From positions 1 to 64,000 of the forward strand of contig JALFJQ010000064.1 in NCBI GenBank assembly GCA_022775085.1: a stretch of 64,000 nucleotides of DNA, read 5' to 3'. Shown piece by piece: positions 1 to 8,132 of this stretch. This stretch comes from Clostridiales bacterium. GTDB lineage: Bacteria > Bacillota > Clostridia > Oscillospirales > Oscillospiraceae. Each line of letters opens with the position of its first letter. The stretch's first letter is position 1. Below the pieces are notes generated by a model. The model made no database searches and was not told the DNA's origin. It saw only the letters and a program-made list of their open reading frames with translations. A program made the translations under genes and the position numbers.

Positions 1-31
1 TATCAAGAAGACACCGCCTGACAGCGTTGTC

Positions 32-125
32 GTTTCCATGATTTCTGGAATAAGAAATCATGGAAACCCGTCTCATTATGATCTTCATATAGAAAACTTC
101 AATTCTTGCGAATTAAAGTTTTCTA
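32..125. repeat. two adjacent long hairpins downstream of glgB
   Basis: Two inverted repeats lie just past the glgB stop codon. At 32-67 the arms GTTTCCATGATTTCT and AGAAATCATGGAAAC pair over 15 bp around a 6-base loop. At 92-125 the arms AGAAAACTTCAATTC and GAATTAAAGTTTTCT pair with one mismatch around a 4-base loop. Neither is followed by a clear T-run on the minus strand, so a role as glgB terminator is only inferred. No gene is seen in 1-148. Confidence 0.6.
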
Positions 126-148
126 TTGAATATCAGTATGATTACGGA

Positions 149-2416
149 TTATTTCGCTTTTTTGGGGCCGCGCTTGCGGGTGGATTTCTTGGGAGCTTCC
201 TCAGCGGCAGGCTCGGGCTTGACCTCAGCTGGAGCTTCGGCAGTCTTTTTGGGTCTGCCGGGCTTCTTTTTGGGCGTTTCCTCAGACTTGACCTCGGCGG
301 GAACCTCGGCAGAATTTTTAGGGCGTCCACCCTTTTTCTTGGGCGCTTCCTCAGACTTGACCTCGGCAGGAGCCTCAGCGGTCTTCTTAGGGCGTCCGCC
401 CTTTTTCGCTTCCTGCTTCACGTCCGCGGGCAGGATTACCCGCTCCTTCAGCACCACAGCAGTGCGGGCGGGCAGGTACAGCTCCACATAGTGCTTGCCG
501 TCAAAGAGCTTGGTGGGGTAGGTGATGTGCTGGATCTGACCGAATCCACCGTACTTTTCGTCATCAGTGCACAGGGCCACGGTGTACTCGCCGGGCTGGG
601 GCACGGGGATCAGCACGTTGGTCAAGCTCATGCTGGGATGGAAGTTAAAAGCGAACAGCAGACCGTGGCGATAGAAGGCCAGCATCTTCTCGGGCCGCTT
701 GCTCAGCAGCAGGTCACCCATCCGCTGGTCGAAAATCCGATTCTCCTGGGTCAGCTTCAGCATATCCTCATCGAAGTCGCCCAGCCACTGGTACTTGAGG
801 AAGCCGTTGTCCTTCAGGCTCCACTGGCGGCGGCAGTAGTGGAAGCTCCAGCCGTTGCCCTCCCGGGGGAAGTCAATCCATTCGGGATGACCAAACTCGT
901 TGCCCATGAAGTTGAGGTAGCCCTCACCGCCGCCGCCCAGGGTGAACAGGCGGATCATCTTGTGCAGGGCGATGGCCCGGTCGATGCGGGGATTGTGGCA
1001 GGCCTTGTCCATGTCGGTGTACATATTGGCACCGGCCAGCCGGAAGATCATGGTCTGGTCGCCCACCAGCGCCTGATCGTGGGATTCCACGTAGGCAATG
1101 GTGTTCTCGCCGGGACGGCGCAGGCACATATCGCACCACATCTGGAAGATGTCCCACTGCTCGTCGGACTTTTCCTTGACCGTCTTGATCCACATATCGG
1201 GCAGGCCCATGCCCAGCCGGTAGTCAAAGCCGATGCCGCCGTCTTCGATGGGCAGACACATACCGGGCATACCGGACATATCCTCGGCGATGGTGATGGC
1301 CTTGGGGTTCACCTGACGAATCAGCTCGTTGGCAAGCTGCAAATAGGTGATGGCCTCGGTATGGGTATTCATGGAGAAGTAGCGGGAATTGTCGTTAAAG
1401 TCTGTGCCCAGACCATGATCGTGGTAGAGCATGGAGGTCACGCCGTCAAACCGGAAGCCGTCGAAGTGGTACTCGGTCATCCAGAATTTCAGGTTGCTCA
1501 GCAGGAAGTGCAGCACCCCGGTCTTGCCGTAGTCGAAGCACTTGGTGCCCCAGGCGGGGTGGTCGCCCTTGGGGCCGTCGTGGAAGAACTGCCAGGTGGT
1601 GCCGTCGAACATATTGATGCCCTCGGCGGTGTTCTTGACGGCGTGGGAGTGTACCACGTCCAGCAGCACCCGGATGCCCATGGCGTGGGCCTTGTTGACG
1701 AGGTATTTGAGATCCTCGGGCTTTCCGAACCAGCTGGATGCGGCGAAGAAATTGGACACCTGATAGCCGAAGGAGCCGTAGTAGGGGTGCTCCATGATGG
1801 CCATGAGCTGCACGGTGTTATAGCCCGCCTTCTTGATGCGATCTAAGGTGTAGTCGGCGAACTGGCGGTAGGTGCCGACCTTTCCTTCCTCCTGGGCCAT
1901 GCCCACATGGGCCTCGTAGATGTACAGCTGGTCGTCACCGACAAAATCGGCATCCGTCCAGTCGAAGGTCTTCTGATCGTCGGTGACCTCGCACTCAAAG
2001 GTGATGGACTGCTTGTTCTGCACCACCCGGCGGGCGTACAGGGGGATGTGCTCCGTGCGGGTCATGTTGGCGTCCACCACAGTCTTGACCTTGCAGCCCT
2101 CCCAAAGAGCATCGTCACCGGGCAGGTACAGCTCCCAGTTGCCGCCTGCCAATTTGGTCAGGGGATGGGAGGTCTTGTTCCAGCCGTTGAATTCGCCCTC
2201 TAAGTACAGCTGGTAGGCGCTGGGTGCCCACTCCCGGTAGTACCAGCCGCCGTTTACATGGTGGAAGCCGTAGTAGTTGTGGGCGTTGGCGAAGTCGTTC
2301 AGGGTCTGGCCTTCTCCGAGGAGCCGTTCCTTGGTGGAGCGGTAGAGGAACATTCTCAGGTCAATGTCTCCGGCGTAGGGCTGGAGCTGGGGGTTGAGTT
2401 CCAGTAAGCGATACAT
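149..2416 (-). CDS. glgB: 1,4-alpha-glucan branching enzyme (GH13, eukaryotic-type) with repetitive basic tail
   Basis: Introduces alpha-1,6 branches into glycogen in the cytoplasm. An N-terminal CBM48-like region (about 50-150; REWAPSAYQLYLEGEFNGW) is followed by the GH13 barrel. Catalytic residues are D324 (nucleophile, GFRFDGV), E378 (acid/base, IAEDM) and D447 (ESHDQ). The N-terminal wording resembles eukaryotic branching enzymes (GH13 subfamily 8) more than E. coli GlgB. Residues 666-755 form a Lys/Ala/Pro/Glu-rich tail with three 23-residue repeats, each starting with a GRPK motif. An ATG 32 codons upstream was rejected: the ATG at 2416 has a GGAAGGTG site just before it, and the upstream one lies in the promoter. 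No other glycogen gene is nearby. Confidence 0.93.
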   Translation of the reverse strand: MYRLLELNPQLQPYAGDIDLRMFLYRSTKERLLGEGQTLNDFANAHNYYGFHHVNGGWYYREWAPSAYQLYLEGEFNGWNKTSHPLTKLAGGNWELYLPGDDALWEGCKVKTVVDANMTRTEHIPLYARRVVQNKQSITFECEVTDDQKTFDWTDADFVGDDQLYIYEAHVGMAQEEGKVGTYRQFADYTLDRIKKAGYNTVQLMAIMEHPYYGSFGYQVSNFFAASSWFGKPEDLKYLVNKAHAMGIRVLLDVVHSHAVKNTAEGINMFDGTTWQFFHDGPKGDHPAWGTKCFDYGKTGVLHFLLSNLKFWMTEYHFDGFRFDGVTSMLYHDHGLGTDFNDNSRYFSMNTHTEAITYLQLANELIRQVNPKAITIAEDMSGMPGMCLPIEDGGIGFDYRLGMGLPDMWIKTVKEKSDEQWDIFQMWCDMCLRRPGENTIAYVESHDQALVGDQTMIFRLAGANMYTDMDKACHNPRIDRAIALHKMIRLFTLGGGGEGYLNFMGNEFGHPEWIDFPREGNGWSFHYCRRQWSLKDNGFLKYQWLGDFDEDMLKLTQENRIFDQRMGDLLLSKRPEKMLAFYRHGLLFAFNFHPSMSLTNVLIPVPQPGEYTVALCTDDEKYGGFGQIQHITYPTKLFDGKHYVELYLPARTAVVLKERVILPADVKQEAKKGGRPKKTAEAPAEVKSEEAPKKKGGRPKNSAEVPAEVKSEETPKKKPGRPKKTAEAPAEVKPEPAAEEAPKKSTRKRGPKKAK

Positions 2417-2483
2417 TTTCGTCACCTTCCAGTAAAATATCAGAGAAAAGGGGCAATTGGCTGCCGCATACCTCTTTTCCATT

Positions 2484-2512
2484 ATTTTAGAGGATAGCAG
2501 CCCATATGTCAA
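2484..2512 (-). promoter_or_regulatory. glgB promoter
   Basis: On the minus strand TTGACA (2507-2512) is separated by 17 bases from TAAAAT (2484-2489), about 70 bases upstream of the glgB start. This is a near-consensus vegetative promoter. Confidence 0.75.
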
Positions 2513-2637
2513 GGCTTTTCCCCCGTTGAAGGATGGGGAAACATATCAACCGCAGGGGACGGCGTCCCCGACGCCCGGCGGAAAACGGTTATTGGCTTCT
2601 GTGGATTGTGGCGAAAACGCGGCTGCCCCGGAAGGGC

Positions 2638-2733
2638 AAGGGCAGCACCGCACAATTGCGGCTGCGGATCTCAGCGGAACTGGCATAAAATCGCTCGCCG
2701 AATCTCCTTGCCCCATTATGCGGTGCAGCCTTA
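2638..2733. repeat. inverted-repeat element, copy A (about 96 bp)
   Basis: The ends AAGGGCAGCACCGCACAAT and ATTATGCGGTGCAGCCTTA are imperfect inverted repeats. The interior closely matches copy D at 63090-63185 (shared CTGCG-ATCTC-GCGGAACTGG and AAAATC-CTCGC). It sits 9 bp beyond the stop codon of the trpA remnant. It carries no ORF and looks like a small non-autonomous element (MITE or REP-like). The remainder of the 326-bp gap between glgB and trpA holds only the glgB promoter and nothing else I recognise. Confidence 0.8.
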
Positions 2734-2742
2734 GTTTACCCT

Positions 2743-3255
2743 CTATCTTATGGCATCCTTCATGGATTTTACGTATTCCCCAATGAAGGAAGGGACTTCT
2801 TTTCCGTGCTTTTCCAGCAGCTTGACGATGGCGGAACCAACGATAGCACCGTCAGAAAGGGCCGCCATGTTCTTTGCCTGCTCCGGGGTGGAAATGCCGA
2901 AGCCGATGGCACAGGGGATGCCTGTGTTCTCTCTGACAACCTGAATAATGGAAGCCAGGTCTGTTTTGATTTCGCTTCTCATGCCGGTGACGCCCAGACT
3001 GGACACGATGTAGAGAAAGCCCTCCGCTTCTTTGGCAATCATGGCGATGCGGTTTTCAGAGGTGGGGGCAATGAGAGAAATCAGGTCAACGCCGTACCTG
3101 CGGCACAGCGGCAGAAATTCTTCCTTTTCTTCATAGGGAACATCCGGCAGGATCAGACCGTCAATTCCAATTTCCGCACAGGTGGAAATAAAGTCCGATG
3201 ACCCCAAAGCCTTTTTCGCGAACCCCACCACGGAACGGGCAAAGGCTTTCCTCAA
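2743..3255 (-). pseudogene. trpA: truncated tryptophan synthase alpha chain
   Basis: From about residue 20 (FISTCAEIGIDGLILPD) to the end the 170-residue reading frame matches the C-terminal 60 percent of TrpA, including the LIAPTS, VSSLGVTG, GFGIS and DGAIVGSA segments of the TIM barrel. A normal TrpA is about 260 residues. The first roughly 100 residues, with the catalytic Glu of the first barrel strands, are missing. The 19 residues in front of the homology are rich in Lys, Arg and Ala and do not look like TrpA, so the upstream junction is a rearrangement. No other trp gene is in the window. The ATG at 3255 has no convincing ribosome binding site. I infer a decaying remnant, although the remaining frame is intact. 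Confidence 0.8.
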
Positions 3256-3358
3256 GTCCTTTGATTACGAATAATGCTGATAAAGCTTTTAATCGGCTTT
3301 TCGTATAATGCATTAGTACGAGCAACCGGATTCTATCAGGAATATCGAACTGCAATAC

Positions 3359-3388
3359 AAAACTCCCGGTGAGCCCACCGGGAGTTTT
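3359..3388 (-). terminator. terminator after the aminotransferase gene
   Basis: The 13-bp stem AAAACTCCCGGTG/CACCGGGAGTTTT with a 4-base loop ends, on the minus strand, in TTTTGTATT. It lies 54 bp beyond the aminotransferase stop codon and can work in both directions. The rest of 3256-3441 has no gene I can support. Confidence 0.85.
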
Positions 3389-3441
3389 GTATTGGCTGCA
3401 TAAGGAGTGGTGCGCGCAGCGTTTTTGGGGGAGTTTTGCTG

Positions 3442-4620
3442 TTACATTTTCTGACATTTTGCTGGTATCTTTTTCCGAAGGGATTCCAGACGGTTCAGCG
3501 CTTCCAGCAGCGTTTCATCCTTTTTGGCGAAATGCATTCGAATCAGATGGTTCACCGGCTCCCGGAAGAAGCTGGAACCGGGAACCGCGCCAACGCCGAC
3601 TTCCCGTGCAAGGGTTTCGCAGAAGGCAACGTCGCTGTCATATCCAAACTCGGAGATGTCCAGCAGGACGTAATAGGCTCCCTCCGGGTCGTTGTGTACA
3701 ATGTTCAGCCTGTCCAGCCCCTGCAAAAACAGTTCCTTTTTATGGGTGTACTTTTCCAGCAGGCTGTCATAGTAGTCCTGCCCAAACCGCAGGCCGGGGA
3801 TCACCGCCTCCTGCAGCGGCGCCGCCGCGCCCACAGTGAGAAAGTCGTGAACCTTCTTTGCACGTTCAATGATCTCGCCGGGGGCGATGATATAGCCCAG
3901 CCGCCAGCCGGTGATGGAGTAGGTCTTGGACAGGGAGGAGCAGGACAGCGTCCGCTCCCACATTCCGGGCAAGGTGGCAAAATAGGTATGGCGGTGGGGC
4001 GCGTAGACAATGTGCTCATACACCTCATCGGTGATGACATAGGTGTCATATTTGCGGGCAAGAGAGGCGATGATTTCCAGCTCCTCTCGGGTAAAGACCT
4101 TGCCGCAGGGATTGGAGGGGTTGCACAGCACCAGCGCTTTCGGGTGCTGGCGGTAGGCGTCCTCCAGTACATTTGGATCAAAATGGAAATCCGGCGGTAC
4201 CAGAGGCACGTAGATCGGCTGTGCCCCGGAAAGAATGGTGTCCGCACCGTAGTTTTCATAGAAGGGAGAGAAAATGATGACCTTGTCCCCCGGGTCGGTG
4301 ACGGTCATCATGGCCGCCATCATGGCCTCGGTGCTGCCGCAGGTGACAACAATCTCGCTGTTGGGATCGATGGCCCGCCCCATATAGCGGGCCTGTTTGG
4401 CTGCCAGCGCCTCCCGGAAATTCTGCGCGCCCCAGGTGATGGAATACTGGTGAAAGTCCTCGTGGGCCACCTGTGCCAGCCGGTCTGTGATGGCCTGGGG
4501 CGGGTCAAAGTCCGGGAAGCCCTGAGACAGATTCACGGCGCCATACTGCATGGACACCCGGGTCATACGGCGAATCACGGAATCTGTAAAGCCCGCAGTG
4601 CGTTCAGACAGGTTCTGCAT
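3442..4620 (-). CDS. PLP-dependent aminotransferase, class I/II
   Basis: A 392-residue fold-type I aminotransferase of the AspC/methionine aminotransferase-like group. The Schiff-base lysine is K232 in SLSKTYSITGWRLGY, with R240 for the substrate carboxylate, D198 and Y201 at the cofactor (ITDEVYE) and the NPSNPCG motif at 167-173. These show an active-looking enzyme, but the amino-acid specificity cannot be read from sequence. Aspartate, aromatic and methionine donors are all possible. The gene is 73 bp downstream of the GH13 gene on the same strand and may be cotranscribed; a strong terminator follows it. The ATG is preceded by AGGGGGA at a normal distance. Confidence 0.85.
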   Translation of the reverse strand: MQNLSERTAGFTDSVIRRMTRVSMQYGAVNLSQGFPDFDPPQAITDRLAQVAHEDFHQYSITWGAQNFREALAAKQARYMGRAIDPNSEIVVTCGSTEAMMAAMMTVTDPGDKVIIFSPFYENYGADTILSGAQPIYVPLVPPDFHFDPNVLEDAYRQHPKALVLCNPSNPCGKVFTREELEIIASLARKYDTYVITDEVYEHIVYAPHRHTYFATLPGMWERTLSCSSLSKTYSITGWRLGYIIAPGEIIERAKKVHDFLTVGAAAPLQEAVIPGLRFGQDYYDSLLEKYTHKKELFLQGLDRLNIVHNDPEGAYYVLLDISEFGYDSDVAFCETLAREVGVGAVPGSSFFREPVNHLIRMHFAKKDETLLEALNRLESLRKKIPAKCQKM

Positions 4621-4693
4621 AGTTTGTTCCCCCTATTGTTCTCTGATTGTGAGGATGAAAGGAGTGCTTGTTCTTGGTAATCACACTGAAATT

Positions 4694-6235
4694 TCACTTG
4701 ATTTTGTAGATACCTGCGGACACCGCGCTCAGGCTGACGGTGCCGTTTTCCTGGGAAGCTTCGCCGCCGAAGGTGTACAACGGTTCTCCCAGCACCTTGG
4801 CATAGGGAAAGGTCACAGCCTCCCGATAGGGATTGAGCACTACCAGCAGCTGCTCCTGCTCACAGCCGCGCTCATAGGCCAGGGCCTGCTTGGGCGCGCC
4901 GGTACTGACGAAGGTGATGCCGGAGCGGTTGCCAAGGGCGGGATGGGTTCGGCGCAGGGAGATCAGCGTTTTCACCTGCCGCAGCTGGGAATCGGGATCG
5001 GTAAGCTGGGCTTCCACCGTGGGCCGGTCGGGATCCGGATCCTGTGGAATGTACAGCTTTTCTGTTGAGGCCGCACTGAAGCCGGCGTTCACACTCTTAT
5101 CCCACTGCATGGGACTCCGGGCGCCGGTGCGGTCATAACCGCCCTCCACGCTGGTGAGGCCCTCAACATAGCGCATTCCGATCTCGTCGCCGTAGTAGAC
5201 AAAGGGGGCGCCGGGCATGGTCAGCAGAAAGGTAAAGGCCAGCTTCTTCTGATTCCCCTCCACGTGCTTTGCCAGACGAACCATGTCATGGTTGCCGGAG
5301 GGAATGCAGATCAGGCCATCCTTGCCAGCCTTTTTCCGGCTCTCCAGATACTTCTCCACAAAGGCAGAGGCGTCGCCCAGACCCCGGTCAGAGAAGAAGG
5401 GCTCCTCACAGCGGAACAGGTCGTTGTAATGGGAGGGGCCGAAGTGCAGCAGAAAGTCCATATGGAAACCGCCCCGCAGGGACTTCTCCGGCTCGCCCCA
5501 CTCAGAAATGATGGCCGCTTCCGGGAACTCCCGATCCAGGAAGGCCCGAACCTTCTGCCACAGGGCGATGGTGGCCTCACCCTCCGGATCATTCTTAACA
5601 AGACTCATGGCCATGTCCACCCGGAAGCCATCGCAGCCCATGGTCAGCCAGAAGCGCATGACATCCATCATAGCGGCCAGGGTGGCTCTGGGGCCTTCGT
5701 CCTCGGGGGACTGCTGCCAGGGCCGGGTGCGCTCATTGTAGCCATAGTTCAGGGCGGGCTGGCAGGTAAAGAAGTTCAGAGCGCAGGAGCCGTCCCGCTG
5801 GGAGATGCCCCGCAGGCAGCCCAGGCTCTCCGGCGCTTCCCAAACCGAATCCGTCCAGACATAGCGATCCGTGAATTCGTTCTTTTCCGGTTTCATGGAC
5901 TCCCGGAACCACTTGTGCTCCACGGAGGTATGGCCGGGAACCAGATCCAGCAGCACATGGATGCCCCGCCTGTGGGCTTCGGCAAACAGCTCCTTCAGAT
6001 CCTCGTTTGTGCCATAACGGGGGGCAACGGTGTAATAATCCGCCACGTCATAGCCCGCGTCCCCGAAGGGAGACAGAAAGCAGGGATTGATCCACAGGGC
6101 GTTGAACCCCAGGTCTTTGATGTAATCCAGCTTGCGGATAATGCCCCGGAAATCACCGATTCCGTCGGCGTTGGTGTCCAGGAAGGTCTGGGGATAGATT
6201 TCGTAAAATACGGCGTTGTCTAACCACTTAGGCAT
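4694..6235 (-). CDS. alpha-amylase family (GH13) glycosyl hydrolase, probable alpha-glucosidase
   Basis: A 513-residue cytoplasmic GH13 enzyme with no signal peptide. The (beta/alpha)8 motifs begin with YEIYPQTFLDTNADG. D207 (GFRVDMA) is the nucleophile, E245 (ISEWGEP) the acid/base and D317 (GNHDMV) the transition-state stabiliser. The overall pattern resembles oligo-1,6-glucosidase, trehalose-6-phosphate hydrolase and related exo-acting enzymes that release glucose from short oligosaccharides; the exact substrate is not determinable. I start at the ATG at 6235 rather than nine codons upstream, because it has AGGAG eight bases before it and the residues before it are not conserved-looking. 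With glgB nearby it fits intracellular alpha-glucan turnover, though the two are not one operon. Confidence 0.85.
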   Translation of the reverse strand: MPKWLDNAVFYEIYPQTFLDTNADGIGDFRGIIRKLDYIKDLGFNALWINPCFLSPFGDAGYDVADYYTVAPRYGTNEDLKELFAEAHRRGIHVLLDLVPGHTSVEHKWFRESMKPEKNEFTDRYVWTDSVWEAPESLGCLRGISQRDGSCALNFFTCQPALNYGYNERTRPWQQSPEDEGPRATLAAMMDVMRFWLTMGCDGFRVDMAMSLVKNDPEGEATIALWQKVRAFLDREFPEAAIISEWGEPEKSLRGGFHMDFLLHFGPSHYNDLFRCEEPFFSDRGLGDASAFVEKYLESRKKAGKDGLICIPSGNHDMVRLAKHVEGNQKKLAFTFLLTMPGAPFVYYGDEIGMRYVEGLTSVEGGYDRTGARSPMQWDKSVNAGFSAASTEKLYIPQDPDPDRPTVEAQLTDPDSQLRQVKTLISLRRTHPALGNRSGITFVSTGAPKQALAYERGCEQEQLLVVLNPYREAVTFPYAKVLGEPLYTFGGEASQENGTVSLSAVSAGIYKIK

Positions 6236-6267
6236 AAGAGCGGCTCCTCTCATTTTTGTCAAATTGG

Positions 6268-6296
6268 ATAATACATCCGGCCGAATCCAAAGTCAA
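6268..6296 (-). promoter_or_regulatory. promoter of the GH13 glucosidase gene
   Basis: On the minus strand TTGACT (6291-6296), 17 bases, TATTAT (6268-6273), ending 32 bases before the chosen start codon. Confidence 0.65.
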
Positions 6297-6355
6297 GTAG
6301 GAATGCGGTGCCGCCCTGGAAATAGTCGTTTTTCCATTTGAATCCTATAATGTAA

Positions 6356-6430
6356 GCGCAGCCTCCTGGTGGAAGCTGCGCCTGTTACATTTTTTATTGA
6401 CTATTATCCGATCCCGCTCAAAAGAGCGGG
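6356..6430. other. intergenic hairpins between GH13 gene and tRNA-Ser
   Basis: Two hairpins are visible: GCGCAGC/GCTGCGC at 6356-6381, followed on the plus strand by a T-rich tract at 6390-6396, and CCCGCTC/GAGCGGG at 6413-6430. A further inverted pair GGTTTCCTG/CAGGAAACC lies near 6431 and 6479. No gene, transposase fragment or tRNA copy is recognisable in 6300-6520. Confidence 0.45.
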
Positions 6431-6523
6431 GGTTTCCTGCGCAACGCAATTAAACTTGTCTCAATTTAGGCCAATTCTACAGGAAACCGCTGTTTTCGCT
6501 AGCGTAATATTTGAATAATTAAG

Positions 6524-6565
6524 AAAAAGTCCTGTTTTAACCGATTAAGGTAAAAACAGGACTTT
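6524..6565 (-). terminator. terminator of tRNA-Ser
   Basis: The stem AAAGTCCTGTTTTA/TAAAAACAGGACTTT starts at the CCA end of the tRNA and is followed on the minus strand by TTTTTC, a canonical intrinsic terminator. Confidence 0.85.
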
Positions 6566-6656
6566 GGCGGAGTGAGAGGGATTTGAACCCTCGCGCCGCT
6601 TTTGACGGCCTACTCCCTTAGCAGGGGAGCCCCTTCGGCCTCTTGGGTATCACTCC
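6565..6656 (-). tRNA. tRNA-Ser (anticodon GCU)
   Basis: A 92-nt gene with a seven-base acceptor stem (GGAGTGA/TCACTCC), discriminator G, encoded CCA, and a long variable arm typical of class II tRNAs. The anticodon stem CTCCC/GGGAG encloses the loop CTGCTAA, so the anticodon is GCU and reads AGC/AGU serine codons. The T arm contains GGTTCAAATCC. The gene stands alone with its own promoter and terminator. Confidence 0.95.
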
Positions 6657-6688
6657 GAATCAAAAAGTATTCAACTGACTGCCAAAGT

Positions 6689-6717
6689 ATTCTAGCATAG
6701 CGTGCAGGTTTTGTCAA
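6689..6717 (-). promoter_or_regulatory. tRNA-Ser promoter
   Basis: TTGACA (6712-6717), 17 bases, TAGAAT (6689-6694) on the minus strand, 32 bp upstream of the mature 5' end. Confidence 0.75.
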
Positions 6718-6775
6718 GCGTGAAATTCCATTTCCGGCAGATTCCCTGAGAGAACTGGTAAAAGCAAGCCAAGAA

Positions 6776-6799
6776 ACGGCGTGACCGAAGCCACGCCGT
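6776..6799 (-). terminator. dapA terminator
   Basis: The stem ACGGCGTG/CACGCCGT with an 8-base loop lies 69 bp beyond the dapA stop; the minus strand continues TTTCTTGG. It is moderately strong. Confidence 0.6.
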
Positions 6800-6867
6800 C
6801 TCCCAAAAACCAATGGTTTTCAGGCTTTGAATTTACCTGTCTTAAAAACACCCTGCTATGGAAGAGC

Positions 6868-7743
6868 TTAATTGGGCAGCAGAATACCCTTCAGCTTTTT
6901 CAGGTTTTCCTGGGAAATGGGGGTCAGCGGCAGGCGGCATTCCCCGCAGTCATAGCCGATGAGTTTCATTGCCGCCTTCACGGGAATGGGATTGACCTCA
7001 CTGAACAGAGCTTCGATCAGCGGCAGCAGCCGGATCTGCAAATCTGCCGCAGTGTCAAAGTCCCCGTCCAGCGCCGCCCGGGCCATGGACTGGGTCTGCT
7101 CGGGCAGCACGTTGGACACCACGGAGATCACGCCGCTGCCCCCCAGAGCCATGATGGCAGCTGCCTGATCGTCATTTCCGCTCCATACGGCAAATTCCTC
7201 CGGGCAGAGGGCGCGGATTTTCGCGATTTTGGTAATATCTCCGCTGGCTTCTTTCACACCCGCGATATTTGGAATCCTGGCAAGATTCTGATAGACGCTG
7301 ACGGGAATATCCACCCCCGTGCGAGAGGGAACGTTGTATACGATCACCGGAATATGTACCGCGCCGGCGATGGCGGCATAATGGGTCAGCAGCCCATCGG
7401 GGGTAGCTTTGTTATAATAGGGACTGACTACCAGCAGGGCGTCGGCACCGGCTTCCTCCGCGGCTTTGCTCAGGGCAATGGCGTGGGATGTGTCATTGGA
7501 GCCGGTTCCCGCAATGATTTTGCAGGAATCTCCCACATACCGTTTCCCTCTGCGGAACAGTTCCAGCTTTTCAAGGTCGGACAGGGTAGGGGATTCCCCG
7601 GTGGTGCCGCAGAGCACAACGGCTTCGATTCCAGCCTCAATCTGCCTCCGCATCAGCAGATCCATCATGGGATAGTTGACATTTCCGCCCAGAAACGGGG
7701 TAACGAGGGCGGTGCATACGCCTGTAAACAGTGGCTTTTTCAT
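6868..7743 (-). CDS. dapA: 4-hydroxy-tetrahydrodipicolinate synthase
   Basis: Condenses pyruvate with aspartate semialdehyde, the first committed step to diaminopimelate and lysine. The 291-residue length is normal. K164 in GVKEASGD is the Schiff-base lysine. The GTTGES motif (46-51) provides the threonine of the proton relay, Y136 lies in VIVYNVPSRTG, and R141 binds the substrate carboxylate. It is a single gene with no other lysine gene adjacent. The ribosome binding site GGAGG and the start codon lie in an inverted repeat (see 7741-7770), so translation may be structured. Identification is firm for the family; a minority of DapA-like proteins are aldolases of other substrates. Confidence 0.93.
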   Translation of the reverse strand: MKKPLFTGVCTALVTPFLGGNVNYPMMDLLMRRQIEAGIEAVVLCGTTGESPTLSDLEKLELFRRGKRYVGDSCKIIAGTGSNDTSHAIALSKAAEEAGADALLVVSPYYNKATPDGLLTHYAAIAGAVHIPVIVYNVPSRTGVDIPVSVYQNLARIPNIAGVKEASGDITKIAKIRALCPEEFAVWSGNDDQAAAIMALGGSGVISVVSNVLPEQTQSMARAALDGDFDTAADLQIRLLPLIEALFSEVNPIPVKAAMKLIGYDCGECRLPLTPISQENLKKLKGILLPN

Positions 7744-7770
7744 AGACTGATACCTCCAGCCCAGTCTATG
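7741..7770 (-). promoter_or_regulatory. inverted repeat sequestering the dapA start
   Basis: CATAGACTG (7741-7749) and CAGTCTATG (7762-7770) are perfect 9-bp inverted repeats. On the minus strand the dapA ATG is in the 3' arm and the GGAGG is in the 12-base loop. This could be an mRNA hairpin limiting initiation or a DNA operator. The function is inference. Confidence 0.5.
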
Positions 7771-7804
7771 CGTGCAGACCGCATTTTGCCTGCCGGAAAA
7801 AGCA

Positions 7805-7833
7805 TTGACATATGGGGGAAAAAAGGATAAACT
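7805..7833 (+). promoter_or_regulatory. promoter of the tetrapyrrole operon
   Basis: TTGACA (7805-7810), 17 bases, TAAACT (7828-7833). It places the transcript start just before the riboswitch. Confidence 0.7.
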
Positions 7834-7844
7834 ATATCCGAGAA

Positions 7845-8000
7845 TTAAGAAAGATTCTGGTTTCCGTAAGGAGAAAAGGGAATCCGGTGGAAGTCCGGAA
7901 CGAACCCGTCACTGTAACAGGGAGCGAGGCGCGAAAAACCATTGGGGCACGTCCCCGAGAAGGTGCGCTGGCTGTGATCTGAAGTCAGGAGACCTGCCAG
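7845..8000 (+). ncRNA. cobalamin riboswitch
   Basis: The conserved B12-box AGTCAGGAGACCTGCC is at 7983-7998. Upstream are the other typical elements, GGGAATCCGGTGGAAGTCCGG and CCCGTCACTGTAACAGGGAGCGA, in the right order and spacing. The element lies between the promoter and cbiK-cbiL and is followed by an intrinsic terminator at 8063-8088. That fits transcriptional shut-off of the operon when adenosyl- or methylcobalamin is bound. It makes sense because all downstream enzymes feed corrinoid synthesis. Confidence 0.92.
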
Positions 8001-8062
8001 ATTCTGCTTTTTCCGGGCTGCGGTGATCAGTCTCCGGGAATGGAACGCAAGTTCCTTTTGCC

Positions 8063-8088
8063 GGGCAGCCGTTGGGCTGTCTTTTTTT
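8063..8088 (+). terminator. riboswitch expression-platform terminator
   Basis: The stem GGGCAGCC-GTT-GGGCTGTC (one G-U pair) is followed by seven T residues, 45 bases before the cbiK start. It is placed as the regulated terminator of the B12 riboswitch. Confidence 0.8.
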
Positions 8089-8132
8089 GACAGCCGCAAA
8101 AAAGCGCGGATGCGCGCACAGGAGAGAAAATA

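Noticed and set aside
152-421. Tandem 69-bp repeats in the glgB 3' region as a CRISPR array or satellite
   Set aside because: The repeats are in frame, contiguous and encode conserved protein units; there are no spacers.
38-1846. Long plus-strand ORF of 602 codons opposite glgB
   Set aside because: It is the antisense shadow of a clearly conserved enzyme and its translation has no recognisable domain.
3161-3457. 98-codon minus-strand ORF upstream of the trpA remnant
   Set aside because: It runs through a terminator hairpin and overlaps trpA in another frame; no supported start.
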